Of a stretch of 29,769 nucleotides of DNA, positions 15,364 to 24,148 are shown in pieces (positions within the stretch are counted from its first letter, which is position 1; each line of letters begins with the position of its first letter). Origin of the DNA: Bacteroidota bacterium. Lineage in GTDB: Bacteria; Bacteroidota; Bacteroidia; Bacteroidales; GCA-2748055. The notes below the pieces were generated by a model that was not told the DNA's origin, made no database searches, and was given only the letters and a program-made list of their open reading frames with translations. The position numbers and the translations under genes are program-made. The stretch spans positions 1-29,769 of the forward strand of contig JAAEOI010000134.1 in the NCBI GenBank assembly GCA_024244665.1, read 5' to 3'.

Positions 15364-15768
15364 ATGGAAAAAACAGTTAGATTCAATTTCGACTTTACCG
15401 GCAAATCTGTGCTGGTTGCGGAGGATACCATGATATCCTTCAGACTCTTTTCAGCTGTGCTCTCTCAGGTAAACGCCACAGTCTACCATGCGCCCAACGG
15501 GCGGAAAGCTATTGAAATGTGCAGTGGAGATCTTCATTTTGACCTGGTGGTGATGGACTTACAGATGCCTGAGGTCAACGGGCTCGAGGCTACAAGGGCA
15601 ATAAAGAAAATGAGGCCCTTTTTACCCATAATTGCTGCCACAGCCAATACCTTCGATGATGAAGAGGCCGAATGCCTGGCTGCAGGCTGCGCAGCGTATA
15701 TTACCAAACCTCTGGAGTTCAACAAGCTATTCGAGCTGATGCAGTCCCTTTTTGAAGGGAAAAATTAG
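15364..15768 (+). CDS. Stand-alone response-regulator receiver domain
   Basis: A 134-residue protein made only of a CheY-like receiver. The phosphoacceptor is D65 (VVMDLQMPE), with the acidic pair E20/D21, T93 and K115 (TKP) in place, so it should be phosphorylatable. There is no output domain. The start at the ATG two bases after the nupC-type stop is chosen; the frame is open upstream to 15196 but that part only shadows the transporter. The N-terminal FDFTGKSVLVAED is like receivers cut from hybrid kinases in Bacteroidales. No kinase is in the window, so the partner and output are unknown. It sits in the same message as a glycosyltransferase. Confidence 0.9.
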   Translation: MEKTVRFNFDFTGKSVLVAEDTMISFRLFSAVLSQVNATVYHAPNGRKAIEMCSGDLHFDLVVMDLQMPEVNGLEATRAIKKMRPFLPIIAATANTFDDEEAECLAAGCAAYITKPLEFNKLFELMQSLFEGKN

Positions 15769-15772
15769 AGCG

Positions 15773-16894
15773 ATGCTCCTTGCTGTTCTCATTACGCTAC
15801 TGACCCTTTTTTGTTATGCCCTGCTCATGTTCCTGCTCTTCCTGGGGATACTCAGGTTAAAGGGGCCGGTCAAAGCTGAGCCGGTTCAACAACAGAAGGT
15901 AACGGTAGTTATCCCTTTCAGAAATGAGGCGGATCACCTACAGAGGATCATTGGGGACTTGCTAGCACAAAACTATCCCGCTCATCTCTTCTCTGTGCTC
16001 CTGGTTAACGACCATTCTACCGACAGGTCTCGGGAGGTGGCAGATTCTTTTGCCGGGGACCTGTCAGGTCACGTCTGTGTGGATCTTCCCCGGGGGAGGA
16101 GTGGAAAAAAAGAGGCCATTGCCTTTGCACTATCCCGGGTATCGACTCCCTGGGTCTTACAGACAGATGCGGATTGCCGTGTGGGGCCCGGTTTTATCTC
16201 TTCGCACCTTAGGCACATGGCCGAACACCCTGCCGATCTGGTGGCAGGACTGATTACCAGCGGTGCAGACCGCGGAGGTTTTCTGGAAGCATTTGAACGG
16301 CTCGATCTGCTTGCCCTGAACGGTTCCGGTGCAGGTTCTTTTCCCTACGGCAGGCCGGTACTGTGCAGCGGGGCAAACCTGTTATATAGCTGTGAGCTGT
16401 ACCGGGAAACCCGGAAATTCGACCCGGTAGGGGAAACCGCATCGGGCGATGATATGTTCCTGTTAATCGGTGCAAGAAAACTGAACAGAAGAATCTCTTT
16501 TAACCCGGACATGGATTGCCTGGTTCGGACAGCTCCTTCAGGAAATATGGTTCAGATGATCGGCCAGCGTATCCGCTGGGGGAGTAAGTCGGCTTTCTAT
16601 GGAATGGCAGATATTCAGGCCCTGGCTGTTGTGGTGGCACTTGCAAACCTGCTGGTCTTGGTCTCACCATTGTGGATGATCTCCTGGCCTGAAAGCTGCA
16701 GATGGCTCCTTCCTGCTATAGGGGTGAAAATGCTGATTGATTTACTGATCCTTGTAGTCACCACCGGGAAAACGGGCCAGGCCAAAACACTCTGGTGGTA
16801 TATCCCGGTTGCCCTGGTCTATCCCATTTTTATGGCTATTGTGATTGCAGGTTCGCTCTTTGGCCACCCCTCATGGAAAGGGCGCAGGATTTAG
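15773..16894 (+). CDS. Membrane family-2 glycosyltransferase
   Basis: A 373-residue processive-type GT2. An N-terminal membrane segment (about 2-28) precedes the catalytic domain: VTVVIPFRNEADHL (43-56), VNDHSTD (78-84), TDADC (131-135), GDDMFL (225-230) and QRIRW (265-269). These are the D, DxD, GDD/ED and Q-x-x-R-W motifs of cellulose-synthase-like and poly-GlcNAc-like enzymes. Two or three C-terminal membrane helices follow. The polymer or lipid made is unknown. The ATG at 15773, 4 bases after the receiver stop, is preferred to an in-frame TTG at 15752 inside the receiver gene. Its stop overlaps the stop of the convergent permease gene by 4 bases. Confidence 0.87.
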   Translation: MLLAVLITLLTLFCYALLMFLLFLGILRLKGPVKAEPVQQQKVTVVIPFRNEADHLQRIIGDLLAQNYPAHLFSVLLVNDHSTDRSREVADSFAGDLSGHVCVDLPRGRSGKKEAIAFALSRVSTPWVLQTDADCRVGPGFISSHLRHMAEHPADLVAGLITSGADRGGFLEAFERLDLLALNGSGAGSFPYGRPVLCSGANLLYSCELYRETRKFDPVGETASGDDMFLLIGARKLNRRISFNPDMDCLVRTAPSGNMVQMIGQRIRWGSKSAFYGMADIQALAVVVALANLLVLVSPLWMISWPESCRWLLPAIGVKMLIDLLILVVTTGKTGQAKTLWWYIPVALVYPIFMAIVIAGSLFGHPSWKGRRI

Positions 16895-17715
16895 GTCAGT
16901 TTCCTTCGCTGGAGTAGTCTGTGGCTGAAGAAGAGGGCCAGTCCCACGTACACTACTACCAGGGAGATGTTCAACCATGGATTTAGACCCTTCGGGAGGA
17001 TCTCCATTGCCGATTCATCAATGGCTTCGTTGCTGTTCATTTTCTGCTGGAAGATCTCCAGGAGATTGGGTATGGGGTTCAGTCTGGTGATGGTACGGAA
17101 CGGCAGGTACCATTTTATTTCATGATCTTTGAGGATCAGCCAGAGTACCGGGTCCACAAAGGTTCTCAGGGCCAGGAAAGAGAGGAGCGACAGGGCCGTA
17201 TTTTTAATGAGCAGGGCAAGCAGCAGGCCCATGGTCATATATGAGAAGGCAGCCAGGAAATAGTGTCCAAGGACCCAGGTATTCTCCATGGCGATTTTGA
17301 ATGTGAGTTTATAACTGTAGATCAGTCCCAGCGACAGCGAGGTAAGGCCAACCAGCAGCGTGGCAAACAGGGAGAGGACCAGCACTGAAAGGAGTTTTTG
17401 CAGTAGCAGGTCTGACCGGCTGAGCCCGAAGATCACCTGGGTTTTAAAGGTGTGGTTGCTGAATTCCTTGGTGGTGATCATGATGATGATCAGGGCAAGC
17501 ATTGCATTGTAGGGTTCCGTGATCCAGGCCAGGAACATCCATACATCAGGGAACCTGAAAACATCACTCAGTGAGATGACCGGTATCTGTTTGTCTATGG
17601 CCGGGTATATGATAATACCCAGGGCAAATGCAAGGAAGTAGAGGGCCAGTGTAATCCGGAAGGGATTGTAATTAAGAAGCTTGATCTGCTCAATATGAAG
17701 TAGTTTCCGCATCAT
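16891..17715 (-). CDS. ABC-2 type exporter permease
   Basis: A 274-residue membrane protein with about six hydrophobic helices and large polar loops. It resembles ABC-2 permeases: the TTKEFSNHTFKTQVIFGLSR segment near residue 80-100 is like the conserved cytoplasmic EF..GT.K..L..P.SR coupling helix of that family. It overlaps the upstream ATPase gene by 4 bases and certainly forms a complex with it, probably as a 2+2 exporter. Substrate unknown. The start is an ATGATG pair; the first is given. Confidence 0.87.
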   Translation of the reverse strand: MMRKLLHIEQIKLLNYNPFRITLALYFLAFALGIIIYPAIDKQIPVISLSDVFRFPDVWMFLAWITEPYNAMLALIIIMITTKEFSNHTFKTQVIFGLSRSDLLLQKLLSVLVLSLFATLLVGLTSLSLGLIYSYKLTFKIAMENTWVLGHYFLAAFSYMTMGLLLALLIKNTALSLLSFLALRTFVDPVLWLILKDHEIKWYLPFRTITRLNPIPNLLEIFQQKMNSNEAIDESAMEILPKGLNPWLNISLVVVYVGLALFFSHRLLQRRKLT

Positions 17716-18611
17716 CCCTCTTCCTGTTTTACCAGTTCAAGGAACTGCGATTCAAGGCTTCGTTTTCTGCTTACCATGTGACTGATCACCAGTTGCTTTG
17801 TGAAGGCAAAGGAATTGATTTTGGCCGGGGTGACCCCATCTTTCAGCGTTAGTATCAATAATCCGTTTTCCATTGAGGTTTCGGTGGCCATGCCTGCGCC
17901 CTTCAGGGCATCTGCCAGAGTGCTATTATCACTGCACGACACCTCGATGATCTCCTCTTCCGAGAGTAGCTCTTTTACCGGTCCGTTTGCCAGCAGCTCT
18001 CCCTTTTTCAGGATTGCCACATGGCTGCATATCTTTTCAACCTCACTGAGTATGTGAGAGGCAAAGATCAACGTCTTTCCTTCTTTAACCTGGTCAAGTA
18101 CCATCTCTCTCACTTCGGCAATCCCCTCCGGATCGAGACCGTTGGTCGGTTCATCCAGAACCAGAACCCGTGGGTCTCCAAGGAGTGCAGCAGCCAGTCC
18201 AAGGCGCTGTTTCATTCCCAGTGACATGGTGGAAAACCGGGACCGCTTTCTCCCCAATAGCTTTGCCGATTCGAGAACCCGGTCAATATCGGAGTATCCC
18301 TGACCTTTGATGTCACAAATGATTCTCAGGTTCTTTTCAAGATTCAGGTATGGGTAAAAATGGGGTATCTCTATCAGAGAACCAATTGAGCGCCGTTGTC
18401 CCGGATAGGGCTCCTCGCCAAACCAGCTGAACGTACCTGCATTCTGCCGGAGGATCCCTGTAACAATTGAAAGGGTTGTGGTTTTCCCACTCCCGTTTGG
18501 CCCAAGGATACCATATGACTGTCCCTCCGAAATTTCCAGGTTCAGGTTTTGAACGGCCTTTATATGTTTATAGGATTTTGATAAACCCCAGATCGACAGG
18601 ATTTCCTTCAT
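17712..18611 (-). CDS. ABC transporter ATP-binding protein
   Basis: A 299-residue ABC ATPase for the permease that follows. Walker A is GPNGSGKTT (37-45), the signature is MSLGMKQR (129-136), Walker B is VLVLDEP (149-155) and the H-loop is in FASHILSEVEKIC. About 80 C-terminal residues after the ATPase core match the regulatory tail common in ABC-2/CcmA-type exporters. The start at 18611 (MKEILSIWGLSKSY) is chosen: one base after the recQ stop and where family similarity begins. The frame is open further, to 18704, but that part only overlaps recQ. Family members include drug, lantibiotic and nodulation-type exporters; the substrate cannot be told. Confidence 0.93.
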   Translation of the reverse strand: MKEILSIWGLSKSYKHIKAVQNLNLEISEGQSYGILGPNGSGKTTTLSIVTGILRQNAGTFSWFGEEPYPGQRRSIGSLIEIPHFYPYLNLEKNLRIICDIKGQGYSDIDRVLESAKLLGRKRSRFSTMSLGMKQRLGLAAALLGDPRVLVLDEPTNGLDPEGIAEVREMVLDQVKEGKTLIFASHILSEVEKICSHVAILKKGELLANGPVKELLSEEEIIEVSCSDNSTLADALKGAGMATETSMENGLLILTLKDGVTPAKINSFAFTKQLVISHMVSRKRSLESQFLELVKQEEG

Positions 18612-18612
18612 A

Positions 18613-20802
18613 TCAGTTGGCAAGCTCGGAAAAAAACTTGATGCGAACAAGCCGAATCTCCGCTTCACTGAAATACTCTTCACCCAGTTCGGCCAGTGCC
18701 TCATCTACTGATTCGGTCTCGGCTTCCCAGAAGTACTCAAAGATTTCCTCAAGTTTTTCATCATCCATGATCTCTTTGAGATAGTAATCGATGTTCAGTT
18801 TGGTGCCGGAGTTTACAATGGCTTCTATCTCATCAATCAGTTCCATCATCCCGATGTTTTTGGCATGGGCAATATCGTCAAGTGAAAGTTTGCGGTCGAT
18901 ACTCTGTATGATGTATACCTTGACCCCCGATTTATTGACCACCGATTTTACCACCATGTCCTGTGGGCGGATGATATCTTTGTCATCCACATACTCCTGG
19001 ATGATCTTCACAAAATCCTTTCCGTATTTTTTTGCTTTACCTGTACCGACCCCCACAATATTATGCAACTCATCAATCTTCACCGGGTACTGGATTGCCA
19101 TATCCTCAAGTGATGGGTCCTGGAAAATGACAAAGGGTGGCAGGTTCAGGTGTTTAGCCGTCTTCTTTCTCAGGTCTTTCAGAATATGTAACAATTCATC
19201 ATCCACGGCACTGGTTCCAATTCCTCCTGTGGAAAGTCCCTCTTCAGGTGCGATGTCAAAGTCGTGATCCTGTGACAACATAATGGAATAGGGCTTCTTT
19301 AAATAGTCGTGACCAGCATCGGTCATCATCAACAATCCATAATTTTCAATATCCTTGGTAATCAGGCTTGCAACCAGGGCCTGTCTGAGCACAGCATTCC
19401 AGAATTTTATATCCTTCTCTTTGCCTGCGCCAAAAAACTCTGATTGGTGATGGTTGTAAGTTTTCACCGCACTGCTGGCGACACCTGAAAGAATATGGGC
19501 GATATGCTCCGATTTAAACTTTTCCTGTACCCCTAAAATTGCCTGTAAACTTAAAATCAGGAAAGATTTTCCTTCAAATTTTTCTTCAGGATGTAGGCAG
19601 TTGTCACAGTTGTCACATCCTTCCTTCATTGTTTCCCCGAAGTAGTTGAGAAGCAGTTTTGGACGGCAATCTGCCGATTCTGCATAGGCTACTGTTTCGA
19701 GCAGCAACTGCCTTCCGATCTCCTGTTCAGCCACCGGCTTACCCTGCATAAATTTCTCCAGCTTCTGGATGTCCTTGTAGCTGTAGAAGGCGATGCATCT
19801 CCCTTCACCTCCATCTCGTCCGGCCCTGCCTGTCTCCTGGTAATAACCTTCCAGACTTTTGGGAATGTCGTAATGGATCACGAACCTGACATCGGGCTTG
19901 TCGATGCCCATCCCGAATGCAATGGTGGCCACAATCACATCAATCTCCTCCATGAGGAACTGGTCCTGGGTGGAAGAGCGGGTCGTAGCATCCATGCCGG
20001 CGTGATAGGGCAGTGCCTTGATTCCGTTCACCTTGAGTGTTTCAGCCAGCTGCTCCACTTTCTTCCTGGAGAGACAGTAGATAATTCCCGATTTCCCATA
20101 GTTGGCCAGGATGAATTTAATAATCTCCTTGCTGGCGTGGACCTTTGGACGGATCTCGTAATACAGGTTATGCCTCCGGAAGGAGGATTTATAGATATTG
20201 GCTCCCAGCATCTCCAGGTTTTTCTGAATGTCATCCTGTACCTTTGGCGTGGCAGTCGCAGTTAGTGCGATCAGAGGAGCGTTGCCGATCTTATTAATGA
20301 TAGGCCTGATTCTTCTGTATTCGGGTCTGAAATCGTGTCCCCATTCAGAGATGCAATGTGCTTCATCAATTGCATAGAAGGAAATATTCACCTGTTTCAG
20401 GAACTCAATGTTTTCTTCCTTTGTCAGGCTCTCCGGGGCCACATAGAGCAACCGTGTCCGTTTGTCAAGTATATCCTCCTTTACCTTGGCAATGGCATTT
20501 TTTGTCAGGGATGAGTTCAGAAAGTGGGCCACACCTTCATCCAGGCTGAAGCTTCTCATTGCATCCACCTGGTTTTTCATCAGGGCAATCAGAGGTGATA
20601 TAACAATAGCCGTACCATCCAGGATCAGTGCCGGCAACTGATAGCACAGCGATTTCCCACCTCCGGTTGGCATCAGCACAAAAGAGTCGTTGCCCTTCAG
20701 GACATTGGTTATGATCGCTTCCTGGTTGCCCTTGAAACTGTCAAAGCCAAAATATTTCTTGAGGTTATCGTGTAGTATTTTTCCGAAATTCTCCATGATC
20801 AA
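18613..20802 (-). CDS. recQ: ATP-dependent DNA helicase RecQ
   Basis: RecQ is a 3'-5' helicase used in recombination and repair. The 729-residue protein shows Walker A MPTGGGKS (44-51), DEAHCISEWGHDFRPEY (146 onward), LTATATP, the YHAGM and TIAFGMGIDKPDVRFVIHYDIP block, and the QETGRAGRDGGEG motif VI. The RQC zinc site is visible as C-(later)-CDNCDNC near 375-400. An HRDC domain covers about 520-605, and about 610-729 is an extra C-terminal region resembling the helix-turn-helix tail of many Bacteroidota RecQ proteins. It is longer than E. coli RecQ (about 610) for this reason. A second in-frame ATG two codons in may be the start. Confidence 0.96.
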   Translation of the reverse strand: MIMENFGKILHDNLKKYFGFDSFKGNQEAIITNVLKGNDSFVLMPTGGGKSLCYQLPALILDGTAIVISPLIALMKNQVDAMRSFSLDEGVAHFLNSSLTKNAIAKVKEDILDKRTRLLYVAPESLTKEENIEFLKQVNISFYAIDEAHCISEWGHDFRPEYRRIRPIINKIGNAPLIALTATATPKVQDDIQKNLEMLGANIYKSSFRRHNLYYEIRPKVHASKEIIKFILANYGKSGIIYCLSRKKVEQLAETLKVNGIKALPYHAGMDATTRSSTQDQFLMEEIDVIVATIAFGMGIDKPDVRFVIHYDIPKSLEGYYQETGRAGRDGGEGRCIAFYSYKDIQKLEKFMQGKPVAEQEIGRQLLLETVAYAESADCRPKLLLNYFGETMKEGCDNCDNCLHPEEKFEGKSFLILSLQAILGVQEKFKSEHIAHILSGVASSAVKTYNHHQSEFFGAGKEKDIKFWNAVLRQALVASLITKDIENYGLLMMTDAGHDYLKKPYSIMLSQDHDFDIAPEEGLSTGGIGTSAVDDELLHILKDLRKKTAKHLNLPPFVIFQDPSLEDMAIQYPVKIDELHNIVGVGTGKAKKYGKDFVKIIQEYVDDKDIIRPQDMVVKSVVNKSGVKVYIIQSIDRKLSLDDIAHAKNIGMMELIDEIEAIVNSGTKLNIDYYLKEIMDDEKLEEIFEYFWEAETESVDEALAELGEEYFSEAEIRLVRIKFFSELAN

Positions 20803-20827
20803 TCCATACCGGTTCTACCGTGGAAAT

Positions 20828-20858
20828 TAAAGATAGTATAATTTAAATTCGCTTTCAA
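20828..20858 (-). promoter_or_regulatory. Predicted recQ promoter
   Basis: On the minus strand TTG (20858-20856) is 20 bases from TATCTTTA (20835-20828), one mismatch from TAnnTTTG. Transcription would start about 20 bases before the recQ ATG. It also would drive the ABC pair downstream. Confidence 0.6.
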
Positions 20859-20875
20859 GGGGGTGAGTTTTTTTG

Positions 20876-20883
20876 TTACTTTG
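20876..20883 (+). promoter_or_regulatory. Possible -7 box of tatC
   Basis: TTACTTTG differs from TAnnTTTG at the second base and lies 25 bases before the tatC ATG. It is divergent from the recQ promoter. No TTG is seen at the expected distance. Confidence 0.35.
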
Positions 20884-20908
20884 CACATTCTTAAAATTTT
20901 AGTACTGA

Positions 20909-21811
20909 ATGGCAAAGAAAAAAGAAACGGAAATGTCTTTCCTTGATCACCTTGAGGTAATGAGGTGGCATCTTTTACGGTCCATCCTGGCTATTGTTAT
21001 TATGGCGCTGGTGGCATTTGTATTCAAGGAGATAGTCTTTGATACAATCATACTTGCTCCAAAAGAGCCCGGTTTCCCTACCAACAGGTGGTTGTGTCAG
21101 CTAGGGGAACTACTGGGGCTAAAAAGGATCTGCATAAACCAAAATCCCTTTTCCCTGCAGACAGTCAAGATGGCCGAGCAGTTTTCCATGCACATTATGG
21201 TTTCATTGGTGGCCGGAATCGTGGTAGCCTTCCCTTATATCTTTTTTGAGTTCTGGAGATTCATTGTGCCTGCTCTCTATGAGAAGGAGAAGCGTTCTGC
21301 AAGCGGAGCCGTCTTTTATACTTCACTGCTGTTCATCCTTGGCGTGGGCTTCGGGTACTACATCATTTCGCCACTATCGGTCAATTTCCTTGGAAACTAC
21401 AAGGTGAGCGAGAGTGTGATCAGTGCGCCAACGCTGCGCTCATACGTCCAGACTGTTACCTCGGTGGTCCTGGCATCCGGCATCGTGTTCCAGCTGCCAA
21501 TCCTTATCTATTTCCTCAGCAAGGCCGGCCTGGTAACTCCCAATTTCCTGAAGAGATACCGCAGGCATGCCCTCATCCTGATCGTCACGTTGTCGGCTAT
21601 TATTACACCTCCGGATGTTTTCAGCCAGGTCCTGGTGGCCCTGCCATTGATGGTCTTGTATGAAATAGGGATATCCATCAGTAAGCGGATCCTGAGGGAG
21701 TATGAGGAGGAACAGGCCGCTGCAGACCAGCCGGTTAAAAGCAAGAAAAAGAAGGCGCCAACAGCTGAGAAGGAAAATCCTGCAACTGATAAAGAGTCCG
21801 ATAAAAGCTAA
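20909..21811 (+). CDS. tatC: Sec-independent (twin-arginine) translocase subunit TatC
   Basis: TatC is the multispanning inner-membrane receptor for twin-arginine signal peptides. The 300-residue protein has six hydrophobic helices, the N-terminal FLDHLEVMRWHLLRS segment (family: HL.ELR.RL) and the conserved FFEFWRFIVPALYEKEKR loop. It carries a longer first periplasmic loop (residues of about 50-85, including APKEPGFPTNRWLCQLGELL) than E. coli TatC, as is usual in Bacteroidota. The last 35 or so residues are a charged Lys/Glu-rich tail. tatA is not in the window. It is followed after 22 bases by lptB, probably one message. Confidence 0.95.
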   Translation: MAKKKETEMSFLDHLEVMRWHLLRSILAIVIMALVAFVFKEIVFDTIILAPKEPGFPTNRWLCQLGELLGLKRICINQNPFSLQTVKMAEQFSMHIMVSLVAGIVVAFPYIFFEFWRFIVPALYEKEKRSASGAVFYTSLLFILGVGFGYYIISPLSVNFLGNYKVSESVISAPTLRSYVQTVTSVVLASGIVFQLPILIYFLSKAGLVTPNFLKRYRRHALILIVTLSAIITPPDVFSQVLVALPLMVLYEIGISISKRILREYEEEQAAADQPVKSKKKKAPTAEKENPATDKESDKS

Positions 21812-21833
21812 TTTTAGCTAACTTATATAGCTC

Positions 21834-22556
21834 ATGAAACTGCATACCGATCAATTGGTTAAAAAGTACAAAAGCCGCAAGGTTGTTGATGAGGTCTCCG
21901 TCAGTGTGGAGCAGGGTGAGATTGTGGGTCTGCTCGGACCCAACGGCGCGGGGAAGACGACAACTTTCTATATGATCGTGGGCCTGATCGCCCCCTATGA
22001 AGGTGAAATCTACCTTGATGAGACCGATATCACCCGGGAACCGGTATATAAGAGGGCCAGGATGGGGATTGGTTACCTGGCCCAGGAGGCTTCTGTCTTC
22101 CGTAAGCTGAGTGTGGAGGATAACATAAGGGCAGTACTGGAGATGTCGGCTCTTTCCCGGGCAGAACAGAGGGACCGGGTTGAATCCCTGCTCACCGAGT
22201 TCGGGCTTCATAAGATCAGGAAAAGCCTGGGGATCCAGCTATCCGGTGGAGAGAGGCGGCGTACCGAAATTGCAAGGGCGCTGGCACTGAGTCCCAACTT
22301 CATATTGCTTGATGAGCCATTTGCAGGTGTCGATCCCATTGCTGTGGAGGATATCCAGCAGATTGTCTCCAGGCTGAAGGAGAAGAATATTGGCATTCTC
22401 ATCACCGATCACAACGTTCATGAGACCCTGGCCATCACTGACCGGGCCTACCTGATGTTTGAGGGATCTATCCTTAAAGCAGGCACAGCAGATGACCTTG
22501 CAGCCGACGAGCAGGTGAGAAAAGTTTACCTGGGACAAAATTTCGAACTTCGATAA
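21834..22556 (+). CDS. lptB: LPS export ABC transporter ATPase LptB
   Basis: LptB powers extraction of LPS from the inner membrane together with LptF/G. The 240-residue protein shows Walker [10 protein letters not shown] (35-43), signature LSGGERRR, Walker [14 protein letters not shown] and the H-loop DHNV. The segment [20 protein letters not shown] is highly specific to LptB and separates it from branched-chain amino-acid ATPases. Length is normal. LptF/G and LptA/C are not in the window. With lpxH it is the second LPS-pathway gene here, about 20 kb apart. Confidence 0.95.
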   Translation: MKLHTDQLVKKYKSRKVVDEVSVSVEQGEIVGLLGPNGAGKTTTFYMIVGLIAPYEGEIYLDETDITREPVYKRARMGIGYLAQEASVFRKLSVEDNIRAVLEMSALSRAEQRDRVESLLTEFGLHKIRKSLGIQLSGGERRRTEIARALALSPNFILLDEPFAGVDPIAVEDIQQIVSRLKEKNIGILITDHNVHETLAITDRAYLMFEGSILKAGTADDLAADEQVRKVYLGQNFELR

Positions 22557-22570
22557 CCCTCTCTTTACCT

Positions 22571-22599
22571 TTGTAATCCGAAAAAATGGATTAAATTTG
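22571..22599 (+). promoter_or_regulatory. Promoter of tRNA-Leu
   Basis: TTG (22571-22573) is 18 bases from TAAATTTG (22592-22599). The predicted start near 22605 lies just before the tRNA at 22611, leaving a very short 5' leader for RNase P. Confidence 0.65.
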
Positions 22600-22610
22600 C
22601 GGAAAATTTT

Positions 22611-22695
22611 GCGGATGTGGCGGAATTGGTAGACGCGCTAGATTTAGGATCTAGTTCCTTCGGGAGTGTGGGTTCGAGTCCCTTCATCCGCACCA
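22611..22695 (+). tRNA. tRNA-Leu, anticodon UAG
   Basis: An 85-base class II tRNA. The acceptor arms GCGGATG (22611-22617) and CATCCGC (22685-22691) pair fully, followed by A and an encoded CCA. The anticodon stem CTAGA/TCTAG encloses the loop TTTAGGA, giving anticodon TAG (reads CUA and other CUN codons). A variable arm stem (TTCCTTCGGGAG region) of the type found in leucine tRNAs and the T-loop GGTTCGAGTCC are present. Leucine identity is supported by A73 and the long arm. Confidence 0.97.
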
Positions 22696-22706
22696 ATTGA
22701 GACTCT

Positions 22707-22756
22707 AAACCGCTATGCCATCGGAAGTTAATTGCGATTGTATTGCGGTTTTTTTT
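22707..22756 (+). terminator. Possible terminator after tRNA-Leu
   Basis: AAACCGC (22707-22713) pairs with GCGGTTT (22745-22751), followed by a run of T to 22756. The loop of about 31 bases is large, so this is weaker than the other terminators in the window. Its 3' end overlaps the tig promoter. Confidence 0.5.
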
Positions 22757-22763
22757 AAATTTG
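22732..22763 (+). promoter_or_regulatory. Predicted promoter of tig-clpP-clpX
   Basis: TTG (22732-22734) is 21 bases from TAAATTTG (22756-22763). Transcription would start near 22768, about 15 bases before the tig ATG at 22783. No heat-shock-specific element is recognised. Confidence 0.55.
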
Positions 22764-22782
22764 CACAACTATTTATAAGAAT

Positions 22783-24135
22783 ATGAATATTACATTAGAG
22801 AACACCGACAAGTTGAATGCGGTCCTTCACATGAAGATCGAACTGTCAGATTACGAAGAGAAGGTAGGAGAAGTACTGAAAGATTACAGGCGGAAAGCCA
22901 GTGTGGATGGTTTCAGGCCCGGTAAGGTGCCCATGGGAATCATTAAAAAGATGTATTATACCCCTGTCCTGGTTGACGAGATCAATAAACTGGTTTCCGA
23001 ATCTCTATTTAGCCATCTGCAGGAGAATGAAGTGAAGATTCTGGGAGAACCCCTTCCACATAAGGATGATGAGCAAAAGGTTGATTTCGAAAAGGATACC
23101 GAATTTGAATTCAAATTTGACCTGGGGCTGGCACCGGAACTGAGCATTGAGGTTACCACAAAGGATAAAGTTCCCTACTATAAAATAAAGGTTGACAAAA
23201 AGCAGGAGGATGAGTATGTTGACTCCCTTCGTGGGCGCTACGGTGAGTCTATCCCGATTGAGAAAGCTGGAAACGACGAGCTGATCAAAGGGGTGCTTGT
23301 GAAAGCCGATAAAGACGGCAACGAGGCTGAGAATGGAATCAGGGTGGAGAATGTCTCCATGTCGCTGGATATGATGAAGGATGATGACCAGAAGGTGCTG
23401 TTCAGTGGTGCCGGAGCTGGTGACGAGGTGGTTTTCGATGTGAAGAAGGCCTATCCCAACGATACCGAGGTTGCCTCCTTGCTAAAGATCGATAAGGAGG
23501 CGGTTGCCATGCTGGAAGGAACCTTCAAATGCATTATTGAAGTTGTACAGAAGTTTGAGAAGGCAGTGATTGGCCAGGAGTTGTTCGATAAGGTTTATGG
23601 CGAAGGTGAAGTGAAAAGCGAGGATGAATTCTGTACCCGTGTCAGGGAGGAGATCGCAGGCAACTACGAGAGAGAGAGCGAGTACAGGTTCATGACCGAT
23701 GCCCGCGAGGTGATGATCAAGAAGGCAAAACTCGATCTGCCGCTGGAATTCCTGAAGCGCTGGATGCTTGAAACCAATGAGCATATGACCGAGGAGCAGC
23801 TGAACGACGATTTCGAAAAGTATGAAGATGACTTCCGCTGGCAGCTCATCAAGGAGCACCTCCTTGTGCAGCAGGAGATCAAGGTTTCAGCAGAGGAAGC
23901 TATGGAGATGGCCAAAGTGACGGCCCTTAACCAGTACATGCAGTACGGGATCCCCAATATACCTGACGAATACCTGGAAAACTTCGCAAAGGAGATGATG
24001 TCAAAGCCCGAGGAGGCCCGCAAGATCTACGATCAGAAAGCTGAAGAGAAACTGATAGCCTTCATAAAATCGACCGCCACACTGAACGACAAGGAGGTTA
24101 GTTCGGAGAAGTTCCGTAAATTGTACGAAAAATAA
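22783..24135 (+). CDS. tig: Trigger factor (ribosome-associated chaperone)
   Basis: Trigger factor binds the ribosome exit tunnel at uL23 and shields nascent chains. The 450-residue protein has the ribosome-binding signature GFRPGKVP at 43-50 in the N-terminal domain, a middle domain (about 150-245) and a long helical C-terminal cradle. In the middle domain I do not see the GDxVxIDYxG opening of a standard FKBP prolyl isomerase, as is usual for Bacteroidota, so isomerase activity is doubtful. It is followed after 13 bases by clpP and then clpX, the classic tig-clpP-clpX order. Confidence 0.94.
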   Translation: MNITLENTDKLNAVLHMKIELSDYEEKVGEVLKDYRRKASVDGFRPGKVPMGIIKKMYYTPVLVDEINKLVSESLFSHLQENEVKILGEPLPHKDDEQKVDFEKDTEFEFKFDLGLAPELSIEVTTKDKVPYYKIKVDKKQEDEYVDSLRGRYGESIPIEKAGNDELIKGVLVKADKDGNEAENGIRVENVSMSLDMMKDDDQKVLFSGAGAGDEVVFDVKKAYPNDTEVASLLKIDKEAVAMLEGTFKCIIEVVQKFEKAVIGQELFDKVYGEGEVKSEDEFCTRVREEIAGNYERESEYRFMTDAREVMIKKAKLDLPLEFLKRWMLETNEHMTEEQLNDDFEKYEDDFRWQLIKEHLLVQQEIKVSAEEAMEMAKVTALNQYMQYGIPNIPDEYLENFAKEMMSKPEEARKIYDQKAEEKLIAFIKSTATLNDKEVSSEKFRKLYEK

Positions 24136-24148
24136 CAAAGGATAGATT

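Noticed and set aside
18612..18704. N-terminal extension of the ABC ATPase
   Set aside because: It lies inside recQ and the ABC domain begins at the ATG at 18611.
22565..22768. Minus-strand frame of 67 codons covering the tRNA
   Set aside because: It is the antisense of tRNA-Leu and its flanks; such frames are a well-known source of false proteins.
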